Shown here one piece after another: positions 26,802-35,769 of a DNA stretch of 64,000 nucleotides (its first letter is position 1; each line of letters begins with the position of its first letter). The notes under the pieces were generated by a model. The model had not been told where the DNA came from and did not search any database. It saw nothing but the letters and a program-made list of their open reading frames with translations. The DNA comes from Alphaproteobacteria bacterium UBA3612. Lineage in GTDB: Bacteria; Pseudomonadota; Alphaproteobacteria; Sphingomonadales; Sphingomonadaceae. A program made the position numbers and the translations under genes. The stretch spans positions 124,001 to 188,000 of the forward strand of contig DFLT01000014.1 of assembly GCA_002375465.1 (NCBI GenBank), read 5' to 3'.

Positions 26802-27845
26802 ATGAGCTACCATCCTGCCATGTTTGCTCCGCGCCCCGAACAATATGTCCGGTTCTCAGAAGATTTTGGCCAGAGATTCCTGATCTTTGTGGATACGGAG
26901 GAGGAATTTGACTGGTCGCAGCCGCGGCGGCGCGATGCGACAGACGTGAAGGCCGTCCGCGCCTTGCCCGCTATCCATGAACTGATGCGCGGCTATGGCG
27001 CAAAGCCCGCTTATCTGGTCGATTATCCTGTGGCGACCGACCCCGACGCCATTGAGGTTCTTCGCAGATTTCAGGATGAGGGGGGCGCGACGATTGGCGC
27101 TCAGTTGCACCCCTGGGTCAATCCCCCCTTTATCGAACAGGTGGTCGAGAAGAACAGCTTTCCAGGCAACCTGCCGCGCTCCGTAGAACGCGCCAAAATG
27201 AAGGCCCTGAGTGACGCGATCGCGGCGGGCTTTGGCGAACGTCCGTTTGTCTATCGCGCCGGTCGATATGGCGTCGGTCCGAATACGGAGGCGCTGCTGG
27301 ACGAATTCGGGTACCGTATGGACGTGTCGGTGCGGCCCTATTTTGACTATACGGAAGAGGGCGGACCCTGTTTTCGCCGCATTCAACCTACGCCGTATTG
27401 GACCGGGCCTGAGCAACGCTTGCTGGAATTGCCATTGTCCAGCGCGTTCACCGGCGGTTTTCGCGGGTTCGGCGAGTCAGCCTTTCGCTTCGCCAGTCGC
27501 ATTCCGCATCTGAACGGCATCCTCTCCCGGGGCGGCTTGCTCAGCCGCATTGCCCTCACGCCAGAAGGGATTCCCGCAGGGGACGCCGTGCAGGCGGTCG
27601 AACAGATGCTGGACCAGGGCGTCCCGGTGATTTCCATCAGTTTTCACTCTCCGTCCGTGGAGCCCGGGCACACGCCCTATGTTCGCGATGCGGAAGACCT
27701 GTCGAGATTCTTCAACTGGTTCGACATGGTTCTGGGGACGCTACAGCGGCGGGGGGTCAAACCGGTGTCCTGCGAAGAAGTTATTGCTGCCGCCGAATCG
27801 GTCCGCGATCTTCCCGCGGTTGAAGCAACGAAACCGGCAGGCTAA
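26802..27845 (+). CDS. WalW-like polysaccharide deacetylase family protein
   Basis: 347 residues, NodB-type TIM-barrel features. FLIFVDTEEEFDW (about 26-38) holds the first Asp, GAQLHPWVNPPF (near 99-110) the metal His, FVYRAGRYGVG (near 147) the conserved Arg region, and VISISFHSPSVEPGHTPYV the late His. No signal peptide is visible, so it may act in the cytoplasm or be atypically placed. Co-oriented with the export lipoprotein, so capsule modification is a reasonable guess. Substrate unknown. Confidence 0.75.
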   Translation: MSYHPAMFAPRPEQYVRFSEDFGQRFLIFVDTEEEFDWSQPRRRDATDVKAVRALPAIHELMRGYGAKPAYLVDYPVATDPDAIEVLRRFQDEGGATIGAQLHPWVNPPFIEQVVEKNSFPGNLPRSVERAKMKALSDAIAAGFGERPFVYRAGRYGVGPNTEALLDEFGYRMDVSVRPYFDYTEEGGPCFRRIQPTPYWTGPEQRLLELPLSSAFTGGFRGFGESAFRFASRIPHLNGILSRGGLLSRIALTPEGIPAGDAVQAVEQMLDQGVPVISISFHSPSVEPGHTPYVRDAEDLSRFFNWFDMVLGTLQRRGVKPVSCEEVIAAAESVRDLPAVEATKPAG

Positions 27846-27848
27846 GCG
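27820..27848 (+). promoter_or_regulatory. Possible promoter of tRNA (CAU)
   Basis: TTGAAG (27820-27825), 17-base spacer, TAAGCG (27843-27848), 17 bases before the tRNA. The -10 is poor and the -35 lies in the end of the deacetylase gene. Confidence 0.4.
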
Positions 27849-27865
27849 CCGCTATCTCGCGGGTG

Positions 27866-27940
27866 GGGCCTGTAGCTCAATGGTAGAGCAGGCCGCTCAT
27901 AACGGCTCGGTTGGGGGTTCGAGTCCCTCCGGGCCCACCA
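27866..27940 (+). tRNA. tRNA with CAU anticodon (Ile2 likely, Met possible)
   Basis: 75 bases, complete cloverleaf with encoded CCA: acceptor GGGCCTG/CGGGCCC, anticodon stem GGCCG/CGGCT around CTCATAA. It is not the initiator: position 1-72 is paired G-C and the anticodon stem lacks the three G-C pairs. Acceptor pairs C4-G69 and C5-G68 are those recognised by TilS in the Escherichia coli lysidine tRNA-Ile2, so it may read AUA rather than AUG. Automatic annotation will probably call it tRNA-Met. Confidence 0.9.
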
Positions 27941-28007
27941 GCGGGATGATGCGGGAAACTAAATAGACGGCTTGGCAATTGCCCGCCGCCGCCCCATGAC
28001 CGGGGGC

Positions 28008-28811
28008 ATGGACGATCTTTCGCATCCGGCGCATCCCCAAAACCCGAAAAATCCAGCCATGGCTGCGGCAACCTTGGTGCTGGTGAAGGAAAATTCCGCC
28101 GGTCCGCCACTGGTCTTCATGCAGAAGCGGGCGAACACCATGGGCTTTGCGGCGGGGATGATGGTTTTTCCCGGCGGCAAGGTGGACCCGGCGGATGAGC
28201 GACTCGCCCGCGCGGCGGACCCTTCCGCAATGCTGGATCCCGCCGACGCGTCCGCGCGTGTGGCAGCGGTGCGGGAATGTTTCGAAGAGGCCGGCGTGCT
28301 GTTGACGAGCGGCCCCGCCATTGAGCCGGATATGCTCGCGGACGCAGCCCCGCGCATTGCCGATCGCAGCCTCGATTTCGGCGAATTCCTGCGGAGGCTC
28401 GGCCACAGCATAGATCTAGATCGTCTGACACCCTGGTCGCGCTGGTGTCCGCCTGTGCGTTTCGAGACGGTCCGTTATGACACCCGCTTCTATCTGGCGC
28501 GCGCGACCGGCGAACTGGTGGCTGGACATGACGGAACGGAAGCGGTCACCAGTCTCTGGACCACGGCAACGGATGCCTTGGAAAGCGCCGCACGCGGTGA
28601 TGGGAAGGTCGTCTTTCCAACCCATCGGAATCTGGAACGGCTTGCTCAGTTTAGCGATGTGGATTCCTTGTTCGCGCATGCCGAAGCAACGGCCATCCGC
28701 CTGATCTCGCCAGAAATTCGTGACATCGATGGACTGCCGCATCTTTGCATTCCAGATGGGCTAGGCTATCCGGTAACGAGCGAACTTCTGAAAAAGGCAA
28801 GACGCGGTTAA
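28008..28811 (+). CDS. NUDIX hydrolase (NUDT7/NUDT19-like)
   Basis: 267 residues from ATG 28008, with CGGGGGC just upstream; ATG 27996 is an alternative. The Nudix box is expanded: GGKVDPADE near 56-64, then an insert, then RVAAVRECFEEAGVLL near 82-97, so REx2EExGx is complete. This split box is typical of NUDT7/NUDT19-type hydrolases acting on CoA derivatives. The insert and extra C-terminal half fit that group. Substrate is inferred by architecture only. Flanked by two tRNA genes. Confidence 0.85.
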   Translation: MDDLSHPAHPQNPKNPAMAAATLVLVKENSAGPPLVFMQKRANTMGFAAGMMVFPGGKVDPADERLARAADPSAMLDPADASARVAAVRECFEEAGVLLTSGPAIEPDMLADAAPRIADRSLDFGEFLRRLGHSIDLDRLTPWSRWCPPVRFETVRYDTRFYLARATGELVAGHDGTEAVTSLWTTATDALESAARGDGKVVFPTHRNLERLAQFSDVDSLFAHAEATAIRLISPEIRDIDGLPHLCIPDGLGYPVTSELLKKARRG

Positions 28812-28870
28812 GGCTGCTTCGGCTATGGATACGGCGAATGTCTTTCGCGAGGCCCGATTGCCTTGCTACG

Positions 28871-28899
28871 TTGACATGCAGCCAGCCGCGATTCAGTAG
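28871..28899 (+). promoter_or_regulatory. Possible promoter of tRNA-Arg
   Basis: TTGACA (28871-28876), 17-base spacer, CAGTAG (28894-28899), 12 bases before the tRNA. The -35 is perfect, the -10 poor. Confidence 0.5.
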
Positions 28900-28911
28900 G
28901 CATGCGGCAAC

Positions 28912-28988
28912 GGCCCCGTAGCTCAGCTGGATAGAGCGTCAGACTTCTAATCTGAATGTCGCAGGTTCGAATCCTGCCGGGGTCACCA
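28912..28988 (+). tRNA. tRNA-Arg(TCT)
   Basis: 77 bases. Acceptor GGCCCCG/CGGGGTC, anticodon stem TCAGA/TCTGA around CTTCTAA (anticodon TCT), T arm GCAGG-TTCGAAT-CCTGC, encoded CCA. Reads AGA arginine codons. Confidence 0.95.
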
Positions 28989-29096
28989 CCCACCGCGCTT
29001 TCGAGCGTTCCTGAAAATGGTGGGCAAGGCGGGGCGTCGCACCTATCTCTGCGCTCTCTGAAGCACGAACGAGCGCCGCCGAAGTAGAAGGACATC

Positions 29097-29588
29097 ATGC
29101 CGCGACATACCGAAACGCGAAACCTGCCATGGACCCCGCACCAGATGTTCGACCTGGTGGCGGACGTGGGAAGCTATGCCGAGTTCTTGCCCTGGGTCGT
29201 GGCGACCCGTGTGAAGTCGCGCACCGATATCGAACTGGTCGCCGACATGATCGTCGGGTTTCGGATGGTGCGGGAGACCTTCACCAGCCGCGTACGGCTT
29301 GATCGACCGCAATCGCTGCATGTCGATTATCTGGATGGGCCGCTGAAATATCTAAAGAATGACTGGCGGTTCGAGCCCGACGGAAAGGGCGGAACCGATG
29401 TGCACTTCTGCGTCGATTTCGAATTTCGGCAAAAACTTTTCGAACGATTGGCCGGTACATTCTTTCACGAGGCGTTTCGCCGTATGGTGACAGCCTTTGA
29501 AAAGCGCGCCGCCCAAATTTACGGGCCGTCCGATGCCGGGGCGGGCGCATCCGGCAATAATAGTTCCAGCGCGCAACGGACCGCCTGA
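29097..29588 (+). CDS. ratA: RatA/COQ10-like START-domain protein
   Basis: 163 residues, SRPBCC (START-like) fold of the COQ10/RatA family: PWTPHQMFDLVADVGSYAEFLPW near 11-33, YLDGPLKYLKNDW near 79-91 and FHEAFRRMVTAFEKRA near 122-137. In mitochondria and bacteria such proteins bind ubiquinone or its precursors; the toxin role described for enteric RatA (blocking ribosome subunit joining) is not established here. Its last 70 bases overlap the end of the convergent pncC gene. Confidence 0.88.
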   Translation: MPRHTETRNLPWTPHQMFDLVADVGSYAEFLPWVVATRVKSRTDIELVADMIVGFRMVRETFTSRVRLDRPQSLHVDYLDGPLKYLKNDWRFEPDGKGGTDVHFCVDFEFRQKLFERLAGTFFHEAFRRMVTAFEKRAAQIYGPSDAGAGASGNNSSSAQRTA

Positions 29589-30046
29589 AGCCGGACGGCA
29601 GTGCGTCCCTCATCGGCGAATATCTTGGTGTCCGCCACGACCTGTTCCGGGTCCTCTCCGCGTCGCGCGCGCGCAAAGACGACTGTGCCGACAGGCTTTT
29701 GCTCGCTTCCCCCGCCGGGGCCGGCAATGCCTGTCACGGCGACTGCCACGTCGGCATGGCTGCGCTCCAGCGCGCCGAGCGCCATGGCCCATGCGGTGGC
29801 GACGGAAACCGCGCCGAAGGTTTCCAGCACATCCTCGTGCACACCCAGCAATTCACGCTTTGCATCGTTGGAATAGGTAACAAATCCGCGACCCACGACG
29901 TCCGAACTGCCGGGAATTTCGGTAAGGACGCCCGACACCAGTCCCCCGGTGCAGCTTTCCGCAAGCGCAATCAGCTTTCCGGCGGCCCGGTTTTCCTCAA
30001 TGACCTTCCGTGCGAGATCGGTCAGATTGCTTGGAAATAATTCCAT
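29519..30046 (-). CDS. pncC: CinA-family nicotinamide-nucleotide amidohydrolase (PncC)
   Basis: 175 residues, the stand-alone CinA C-terminal domain. LIALAESCTGGLVSG (about 25-39; Ser-Thr-Gly catalytic region), GSSDVVGRGFVTYSNDAK near 46-63 and AVTGIAGPGGGSEQKPVGTV near 102-121 are the family blocks. It deamidates NMN to nicotinate mononucleotide in pyridine nucleotide salvage. The last 70 bases overlap ratA on the opposite strand. Followed on the same strand side by ispDF upstream (25 bases). Confidence 0.9.
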   Translation of the reverse strand: MELFPSNLTDLARKVIEENRAAGKLIALAESCTGGLVSGVLTEIPGSSDVVGRGFVTYSNDAKRELLGVHEDVLETFGAVSVATAWAMALGALERSHADVAVAVTGIAGPGGGSEQKPVGTVVFARARRGEDPEQVVADTKIFADEGRTAVRLQAVRCALELLLPDAPAPASDGP

Positions 30047-30071
30047 CCGTTCGTCTCCTCAGGTGGTGAAC

Positions 30072-31199
30072 CTAAATCCTGATTGTCGCGACGGCCTGCG
30101 CGGCGATACCTTCGCCACGGCCGGTGAAGCCAAGCTGTTCGGTGGTGGTCGCCTTCACGCTAATCCTGTCCATTGGCAGCCGCAAGATCTCGGCGAGGCG
30201 GCGCTTCATGGCAAGGCGGTGCGGGCCTACTTTCGGTCGTTCGCAAATGATGGTCACGTCGATGTGCTCCACCGTTCCCCCGGCCGCGGTAACCAGGTCA
30301 CGCGCATGCGAGAGAAACCTGTGCGACGGGGCGCCCCGCCATTTTTCATCGGTGGGTGGAAAATGATCACCAATATCTCCTTCGCCAATCGCGCCCAACA
30401 GCGCGTCGGTCAGCGCGTGGAGCGCGACATCGGCATCGCTGTGACCGGCAAGGCTGTGATCGTGGGCAATTTCGACTCCGCAGAGCCAAACATGATCGCC
30501 GAGGGCGAACCTGTGCACGTCGAAACCCATGCCGGTCCGAAACCCGGCGGCGCCCAGCATGCGTTCGGCGCGGGAAAAATCATCTGGATAGGTCAGCTTG
30601 AAGAGCTGCGCATCGCCTTTGACGAGAGCGATCGACAGGCCGGCGCCGCGCGCAATCTCTGCATCGTCCGTCGCCCCCGCAGGTGCGTCTCTGTGCGCGG
30701 CGAGAAGAGGGGCGAAGCGAAATGCCTGCGGCGTCTGTACGCGGTGTAGGCCTTCTCGATCTACCTCTGCCTCTACGGTGATTTCTCCCCTTCTCAGGCT
30801 GTCGACCACGGGGAGGGAGGGGACGGCTCCGTCATGTTCGTCAAGCGCGGCGAGCAAGCGGTCGATAACAGGCGCGGTCACCAGCGGTCGCGCCGCGTCA
30901 TGGACCAGAACCCGGTCGGCCGCGCCAATCGCCTGAAGGCCGGCGAGGACCGATTCCTGGCGGGTGGCCGCGCCGATGACAGGCTCGCCGAGCGACAAAT
31001 CGCCGACCGCGGCATCATATGCGTCGCGCTGGTCCGATCCGATGACGACCCGGACTTCATCAATGGCGGCATGTGAGGCCAGCCGTTCAACCGACCAGCG
31101 GAGCACGGGCTTTCCCGACAAAAGTCGATATTGTTTCGGCGGGCCGTCGCCGGCACGGGCGCCGCTACCGGCGGCAACGATCAGGGCGACGGTTTTCAT
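30072..31199 (-). CDS. ispDF: IspDF, bifunctional MEP-pathway enzyme
   Basis: 375 residues from ATG 31199, supported by AAGGGG seven bases upstream; an earlier in-frame start lacks such support. The N-terminal IspD domain (1-225) makes CDP-methylerythritol: LIVAAGSGARAGDGPPKQY and VLVHDAARPLVT. The C-terminal IspF domain (226-375) cyclises it: GMGFDVHRF (Asp/His zinc ligands), AGHSDADVALHALTDALLGA and TTTEQLGFTGRGEGI. This fusion is common in alphaproteobacteria and lacks IspE between the two steps. Divergent from dusB and close upstream of pncC. Confidence 0.95.
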   Translation of the reverse strand: MKTVALIVAAGSGARAGDGPPKQYRLLSGKPVLRWSVERLASHAAIDEVRVVIGSDQRDAYDAAVGDLSLGEPVIGAATRQESVLAGLQAIGAADRVLVHDAARPLVTAPVIDRLLAALDEHDGAVPSLPVVDSLRRGEITVEAEVDREGLHRVQTPQAFRFAPLLAAHRDAPAGATDDAEIARGAGLSIALVKGDAQLFKLTYPDDFSRAERMLGAAGFRTGMGFDVHRFALGDHVWLCGVEIAHDHSLAGHSDADVALHALTDALLGAIGEGDIGDHFPPTDEKWRGAPSHRFLSHARDLVTAAGGTVEHIDVTIICERPKVGPHRLAMKRRLAEILRLPMDRISVKATTTEQLGFTGRGEGIAAQAVATIRI

Positions 31200-31267
31200 C
31201 GCAGCGCCCCTTACTGCCACGCCTCCTTGCCGAACACCCCCTGTGCGCCCTATGTTGCCGACTTATT

Positions 31268-32305
31268 ATGCACGATAGCAATATGCCTGAATTGAAGCCG
31301 ATAGATGTCGGTCCTGTCCGGATCGAGCAGCCGGTCATTCTCGCCCCCATGACGGGTGTGACCGATGGGCCGTTTCGAAAACTTGTGAAGCGTTACGGTG
31401 CCGGTTTGACGGTGACAGAAATGCTGGCGAGCCAGGCAGCGGTTCGTGAGACCCGCCGGTCCCTGCAGCAGGTCGCCTGGGATCCCATCGAGAATCCTGT
31501 GTCAATGCAGCTGGCGGGATGCGAGCCTGCGGTGATGGCAGAGGCGGCAAAGCTGAACGAACAGCGCGGCGCCGCGATCATCGACATCAACATGGGCTGT
31601 CCGGTGAAGAAAATCGTCAACGGACACGCCGGGTCTGCCCTGATGCGCGAACCCGACCTTGCCGCACGCCTGATGGAGGCAACGGTAAACGCCGTGAACT
31701 TGCCGGTGACGTTGAAGATGCGCATGGGATGGGACCATAATCATCTGAACGCGCCAGAACTGGCGGCGAAGGCAGAATCGCTGGGCATCAAGCTGATCAC
31801 GATTCACGGCCGCACCCGTTGTCAGATGTACAAGGGATCTGCCGACTGGGCTTTCGTGCGTAGCGTGAAGGAGGCGACCAGCGTTCCCGTCGTTGTAAAC
31901 GGCGACATTTGTTCGGTCGAGGATGCGCGAACCGCGCTTCGGGAATCCGGTGCCGATGCCGTGATGATCGGGCGCGGATGCTATGGAAAGCCCTGGCTGC
32001 TGAACCAGGTGATGACCGAATTATCGGGTCGGGCGAAAGTGCCGGACCCGACTCTTGCTGAACAATATGAACTGATCTGCGAGCATTACGACCTTGTTCT
32101 AGAGCAATATGGCGAGATGAATGGGGTCAACATGTTCCGCAAGCATATCGGCTGGTACACAAAAGGCCTGACCGGCTCGGCGGAATTTCGCAACAAGGTC
32201 AACCAGGAACCCGATTCCTCGACCGTCAAGGCGATGATGTCGGATTTCTATTCCGCGCGGCTTGATGCCGGCGACGATTACGCACCGAACGCACTCGCTG
32301 CATGA
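31268..32305 (+). CDS. dusB: DusB, tRNA dihydrouridine synthase (NifR3)
   Basis: Reduces uridines in the tRNA D-loop using FMN. About 345 residues from ATG 31268; ATG 31283 (SNM-PELKPID) is equally possible and neither has a clear RBS. VILAPMTGVTDGPFRKL, MQLAGCEPAVMAEAA, DINMGCPVKKIV (catalytic Cys), TLKMRMGWD, ITIHGRTRCQMYKG and VNGDICS are intact. Overlaps ntrB by four bases, so this is the classical nifR3-ntrB-ntrC operon of alphaproteobacteria. Confidence 0.93.
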   Translation: MHDSNMPELKPIDVGPVRIEQPVILAPMTGVTDGPFRKLVKRYGAGLTVTEMLASQAAVRETRRSLQQVAWDPIENPVSMQLAGCEPAVMAEAAKLNEQRGAAIIDINMGCPVKKIVNGHAGSALMREPDLAARLMEATVNAVNLPVTLKMRMGWDHNHLNAPELAAKAESLGIKLITIHGRTRCQMYKGSADWAFVRSVKEATSVPVVVNGDICSVEDARTALRESGADAVMIGRGCYGKPWLLNQVMTELSGRAKVPDPTLAEQYELICEHYDLVLEQYGEMNGVNMFRKHIGWYTKGLTGSAEFRNKVNQEPDSSTVKAMMSDFYSARLDAGDDYAPNALAA

Positions 32306-33390
32306 GCGTACGCGTGCCGCTGCGCTTCCGCCGACGCGCAGTGCCCTTGCCGGCGGAACTGTTAAACGCCCTTCAGATCCCCATCATTCTGGTGGACCGT
32401 TCCGGTCACCCAATTCAGGCTAATCCGGCGGCGGAAATGTTATTCAGCCGATCGGAAGACGCCTTGGCGACGAAAGGGTGGGCCGGCTTGCTACCTGCGG
32501 ACAGCCCGGTGCGGGCGCTGCTGCATGAAGCGTCGACCCACCTTAACGGCATCAGCGCCTATGATGTCAGCATTGCCCTGATCGACGCGCCTTCCTTCGT
32601 CGCCGACGTTCTGATCTCTCCCGTTACGGGGGAAAGCAATCATATGACCCTGGCCTTTCAACGGCGCTCTGTCGCAGCACTCGTCGAACGGCAGTCCGAC
32701 AATCGAGGCGCCGCCCGGTCAGCAGCGGCGCTGGCAGCCATGCTTGCGCATGAGATCAAAAATCCCCTGTCGGGCATACGCGGCGCGGCGCAATTGCTGG
32801 GCGGAGAGGATCGCGATGAACTGTCGGACCTTATCATTTCAGAGGTCGACCGGATTTCCGCTCTCATTGGGCGCATGGAACGATTCACAGACCCCCGGCC
32901 GCCAATTTTGGGGCGCGAGAATATCCACTCGATCCTTAGCCATGTACGCAAGCTTGCGCAGGCCGATGGCATCCAGATCGCCGAAAGCTACGATCCATCC
33001 CTGCCGCCCGTTGCGGCCGACCGCGACGCCTTGGTCCAGTTATTCCTGAACCTTGTGAAGAATGCGCAGGAGGCTGCAGGAAAGGGCGGCACCGTCACCC
33101 TGACCACTGCCTATCGGCATGGCCTGAAAATCGGCGTACCGGGCGGAAGGGGTCGGGTAAAGGTCCCCATAGAAGTGTGCGTTATCGACGATGGTCCGGG
33201 CGCGCCCCCCGACATTGTAGAGGATATGTTCGATGCGTTCGTTTCGTCCAAGAGAGGGCTTGGCGGCCTGGGCCTCGCACTGGTCGCGAAGATCGCCTCC
33301 GATCATCAGGGACACGTGGAATATGAACGAGACGAGCGGGAGGGCCGTACGATAATGCGCGTATTGTTGCCCATGGCGCCGCCGTCATGA
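32302..33390 (+). CDS. ntrB: NtrB, nitrogen-regulation sensor histidine kinase
   Basis: 362 residues, soluble. A PAS domain (about 20-120) precedes the kinase core: phospho-accepting His150 in AMLAHEIKNPLSG, N box LFLNLVKNAQEA, G1 DDGPGAP and G2 GLGGLGLALV. It phosphorylates NtrC under nitrogen limitation, under PII control. No membrane segment, as expected. Coupled to dusB upstream and ntrC downstream by four-base overlaps. Confidence 0.94.
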   Translation: MSVRVPLRFRRRAVPLPAELLNALQIPIILVDRSGHPIQANPAAEMLFSRSEDALATKGWAGLLPADSPVRALLHEASTHLNGISAYDVSIALIDAPSFVADVLISPVTGESNHMTLAFQRRSVAALVERQSDNRGAARSAAALAAMLAHEIKNPLSGIRGAAQLLGGEDRDELSDLIISEVDRISALIGRMERFTDPRPPILGRENIHSILSHVRKLAQADGIQIAESYDPSLPPVAADRDALVQLFLNLVKNAQEAAGKGGTVTLTTAYRHGLKIGVPGGRGRVKVPIEVCVIDDGPGAPPDIVEDMFDAFVSSKRGLGGLGLALVAKIASDHQGHVEYERDEREGRTIMRVLLPMAPPS

Positions 33391-34814
33391 GGACGGCCGC
33401 CACCATCGTCGTCGCCGATGATGACGCCGCCATCCGCACGGTGGTGCGCCAGGCCCTGCAGCGCGCGGGTCATGAGGTTCGTACCACCGATACGCTGGCC
33501 GGCCTCGCGCGCCTGATGGACGACGGCATCGGTGATGTCGTCATTACAGACGTGCGTTTGCCCGACGGGGATGGACTCGACAGCTTGCCTGCTCTCCTCG
33601 CACGGCGGCCCGAACTCCCGGTCATTGTGGTCAGCGCACAGAATACGCTTGCGACAGCAGTGCGCGCGACCGAACAAGGTGCTTTCGAGTATCTGCCAAA
33701 GCCATTCGATCTGAATGAGTTGACCGCAGCCGTTGAGAGCGCACTTCAGCGTAGCGGCAATGAGCCCCTTGCGCAGCCACCGGCCGCCGGCGACGGGCTC
33801 CCCCTAATCGGTCGCAGTCAAGCGATGCAGGATGTCTATAGGCTGATTGCGCGGGTCGTTCCCACCGAGCTGACCGTTATGATTCTCGGTGAATCCGGAA
33901 CCGGTAAAGAGCTTGTCGCGCACGCGATCCACGATCTCGGACATCGTCGCACGGGTCCGTTCACCGCCGTCAACATGGCTGCCATTCCACGCGATCTGAT
34001 TGAAACGGAATTATTCGGCCATGAACGTGGTGCCTTCACCGGCGCACAGGCCCGCTCTACTGGCCGTTTCGAACAGGCGCAGGGCGGAACCCTGTTTCTC
34101 GACGAAATCGGCGACATGCCTTTCGAGGCGCAGACGCGTCTGCTTCGTGTGCTACAGTCCGGTGAATTCACGACGGTTGGCGGCGCGCGAACGATCAAGA
34201 CGGATGTTCGCATCATTTGCGCGACACACCAAAACCTTGAAGGGGCGATAGAGGCAGGCGAGTTTCGCGAGGACCTATATTACCGCCTGAACGTCGTTCC
34301 CATCGCGCTGCCACCGCTACGCGCGCGCAAGGACGATATTGCCGAACTGTCCGCGCATTTCCTGAAGCTGGCGGCGGCGGAAGGCCTGCCAGAGAAGAAA
34401 CTCAGTCAGCCAGCAATCGATCAGCTTGCCGCCCATGACTGGCCCGGAAACGTGCGCGAGCTTCAAAATATCGTTCGCAGGATGGCCGCACTGGCCCGCG
34501 AGGATGTGGTTGGCACTGCGGCTGTCCGGCAGGCCATGGAGGGCATGAGGGTCAGCACACCAACTCAGGGAGAGGCGCAGGGCCTCGCCCTGGCGGTAGA
34601 AACGGAAGCTGCCCGCCTCGTCGCAAGCGGGGAGGGCGGGCTTTACGAAGCGATCATGGCAGAGGTCGAGCCACCCATATTGCGCGCTGCGCTTGCCGCC
34701 ACCGGGGGTAATCAGATCAAAGCCGCCGCGCTCCTGGGCATGAATCGTAACACGCTGAGAAGCAGGCTGGAAAGTCGCAAGATAGAGGCTTTGGACTTCC
34801 GAGACCGTGGCTGA
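33387..34814 (+). CDS. ntrC: NtrC, sigma-54-dependent nitrogen response regulator
   Basis: 475 residues with the full three-domain layout. Receiver 5-120 with Asp55 (VVITDVRLPD); AAA+ domain about 138-370 with Walker A GESGTGKE at 168-175 and the sigma-54 contact loop GAFTGA at 215-220; C-terminal Fis-type helix-turn-helix (about 430-470; NQIKAAALLGMNRNTLRSRL). It activates RpoN promoters of nitrogen-assimilation genes. No ntrY-ntrX pair follows; an SDR gene converges instead. Confidence 0.96.
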   Translation: MRTAATIVVADDDAAIRTVVRQALQRAGHEVRTTDTLAGLARLMDDGIGDVVITDVRLPDGDGLDSLPALLARRPELPVIVVSAQNTLATAVRATEQGAFEYLPKPFDLNELTAAVESALQRSGNEPLAQPPAAGDGLPLIGRSQAMQDVYRLIARVVPTELTVMILGESGTGKELVAHAIHDLGHRRTGPFTAVNMAAIPRDLIETELFGHERGAFTGAQARSTGRFEQAQGGTLFLDEIGDMPFEAQTRLLRVLQSGEFTTVGGARTIKTDVRIICATHQNLEGAIEAGEFREDLYYRLNVVPIALPPLRARKDDIAELSAHFLKLAAAEGLPEKKLSQPAIDQLAAHDWPGNVRELQNIVRRMAALAREDVVGTAAVRQAMEGMRVSTPTQGEAQGLALAVETEAARLVASGEGGLYEAIMAEVEPPILRAALAATGGNQIKAAALLGMNRNTLRSRLESRKIEALDFRDRG

Positions 34815-34855
34815 CGAGTCCAGAGCGCCATTTCCTCATCGCGAGATGGCCATCG

Positions 34856-35626
34856 CTACTCCGCTCGTTGCAGATTGGGCTGCCCATTCGAGGCGCTGAC
34901 ACCGCCGTCGACCGGCAGGTTTACTCCGGTGACGAATTTGGCTTCATCCGATGCCAGGAACAGCACGGGGCCCGCGATATCGTCCGGTTCCGCAACACGG
35001 CCGAGGGCGATACGTGCCTTGAACTTGTCCACGAGTTCCTCCTGTTCCATCAGATCCGCGCTCAGTTCGGTGCGCGTCAGACTGGGGAGGACGGCATTCA
35101 CGCGTACGCCATCTTTTCCAAGTCCAAGCGCCAGCGAACGGGTCAAATTGGTGACCGCTCCCTTCGACGCATTATAGATCGGCATGGTCCAGTCGCCGCC
35201 GCTGCCTGAAACGCTGGAGATATTGACGATCGAGCCGCCACTTTTCTTCAAGTGCGGTATTGCGGCTCGGCAAAGATAAAGGACGCCCCTCACGTTAAGT
35301 GAGATCACCTTGTCGATATCCTCATCACTGGCATCTTCCAGCGGCCCGGCGACAGCGGCTCCGGCGTTGTTGATCAAAATGTCCAATGCGCCGAAGCGAT
35401 TGACTGTTTCCGCTACGATGCGATCGCAGCTTTCGCGCTCTCCGGCATCGCCTTCGACGATTAGGGTTCGGTCATCCTCCAGATTTGCGGCGACCCGCTC
35501 CAGACGCTCCCGGCTCCGACTGTTCAGCGTAACATTCGCCCCCTCTTCTGCGAAACGACGAGCGATTTCCTCTCCAATGCCGCTCGACGAGCCGGTGACG
35601 ATGACGGTCTTTCCGCGAAAGCGCAT
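34856..35626 (-). CDS. Short-chain dehydrogenase/reductase
   Basis: 256 residues, classical SDR. Cofactor motif TGSSSGIGEEIA (about 11-22), NNAGAAVAG, catalytic Ser in NISSVSGSG and YxxxK in PIYNASKGAVTN are all present. The Arg-rich segment after the second strand (NSRSRERLERV) suggests NADP(H). Substrate unknown. It is convergent with ntrC and divergent from acpP, so it probably forms a single-gene transcript. Confidence 0.85.
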   Translation of the reverse strand: MRFRGKTVIVTGSSSGIGEEIARRFAEEGANVTLNSRSRERLERVAANLEDDRTLIVEGDAGERESCDRIVAETVNRFGALDILINNAGAAVAGPLEDASDEDIDKVISLNVRGVLYLCRAAIPHLKKSGGSIVNISSVSGSGGDWTMPIYNASKGAVTNLTRSLALGLGKDGVRVNAVLPSLTRTELSADLMEQEELVDKFKARIALGRVAEPDDIAGPVLFLASDEAKFVTGVNLPVDGGVSASNGQPNLQRAE

Positions 35627-35704
35627 TCTGGTTCCTCCTGTGGAATGGATCTTTATTCTAACGCCTTGTTTGCCTTTCGGGTCCGGTAATCCCTGCTCTT
35701 GCCC

Positions 35705-35733
35705 TTGCCAGCGTTCCGGCCACGCACTAGGTC
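35705..35733 (+). promoter_or_regulatory. Possible acpP promoter
   Basis: TTGCCA (35705-35710), 17-base spacer, TAGGTC (35728-35733), 36 bases before the ATG. Only the spacing and the -35 are good. Confidence 0.35.
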
Positions 35734-35769
35734 ATTCGCCGTAACAACAGACCCAAGGGGATCAACAGA

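Noticed and set aside
31073..31267. Upstream in-frame extension of dusB
   Set aside because: It would overlap the first 127 bases of ispDF, has no family similarity and no RBS; the conserved part starts near 31283.
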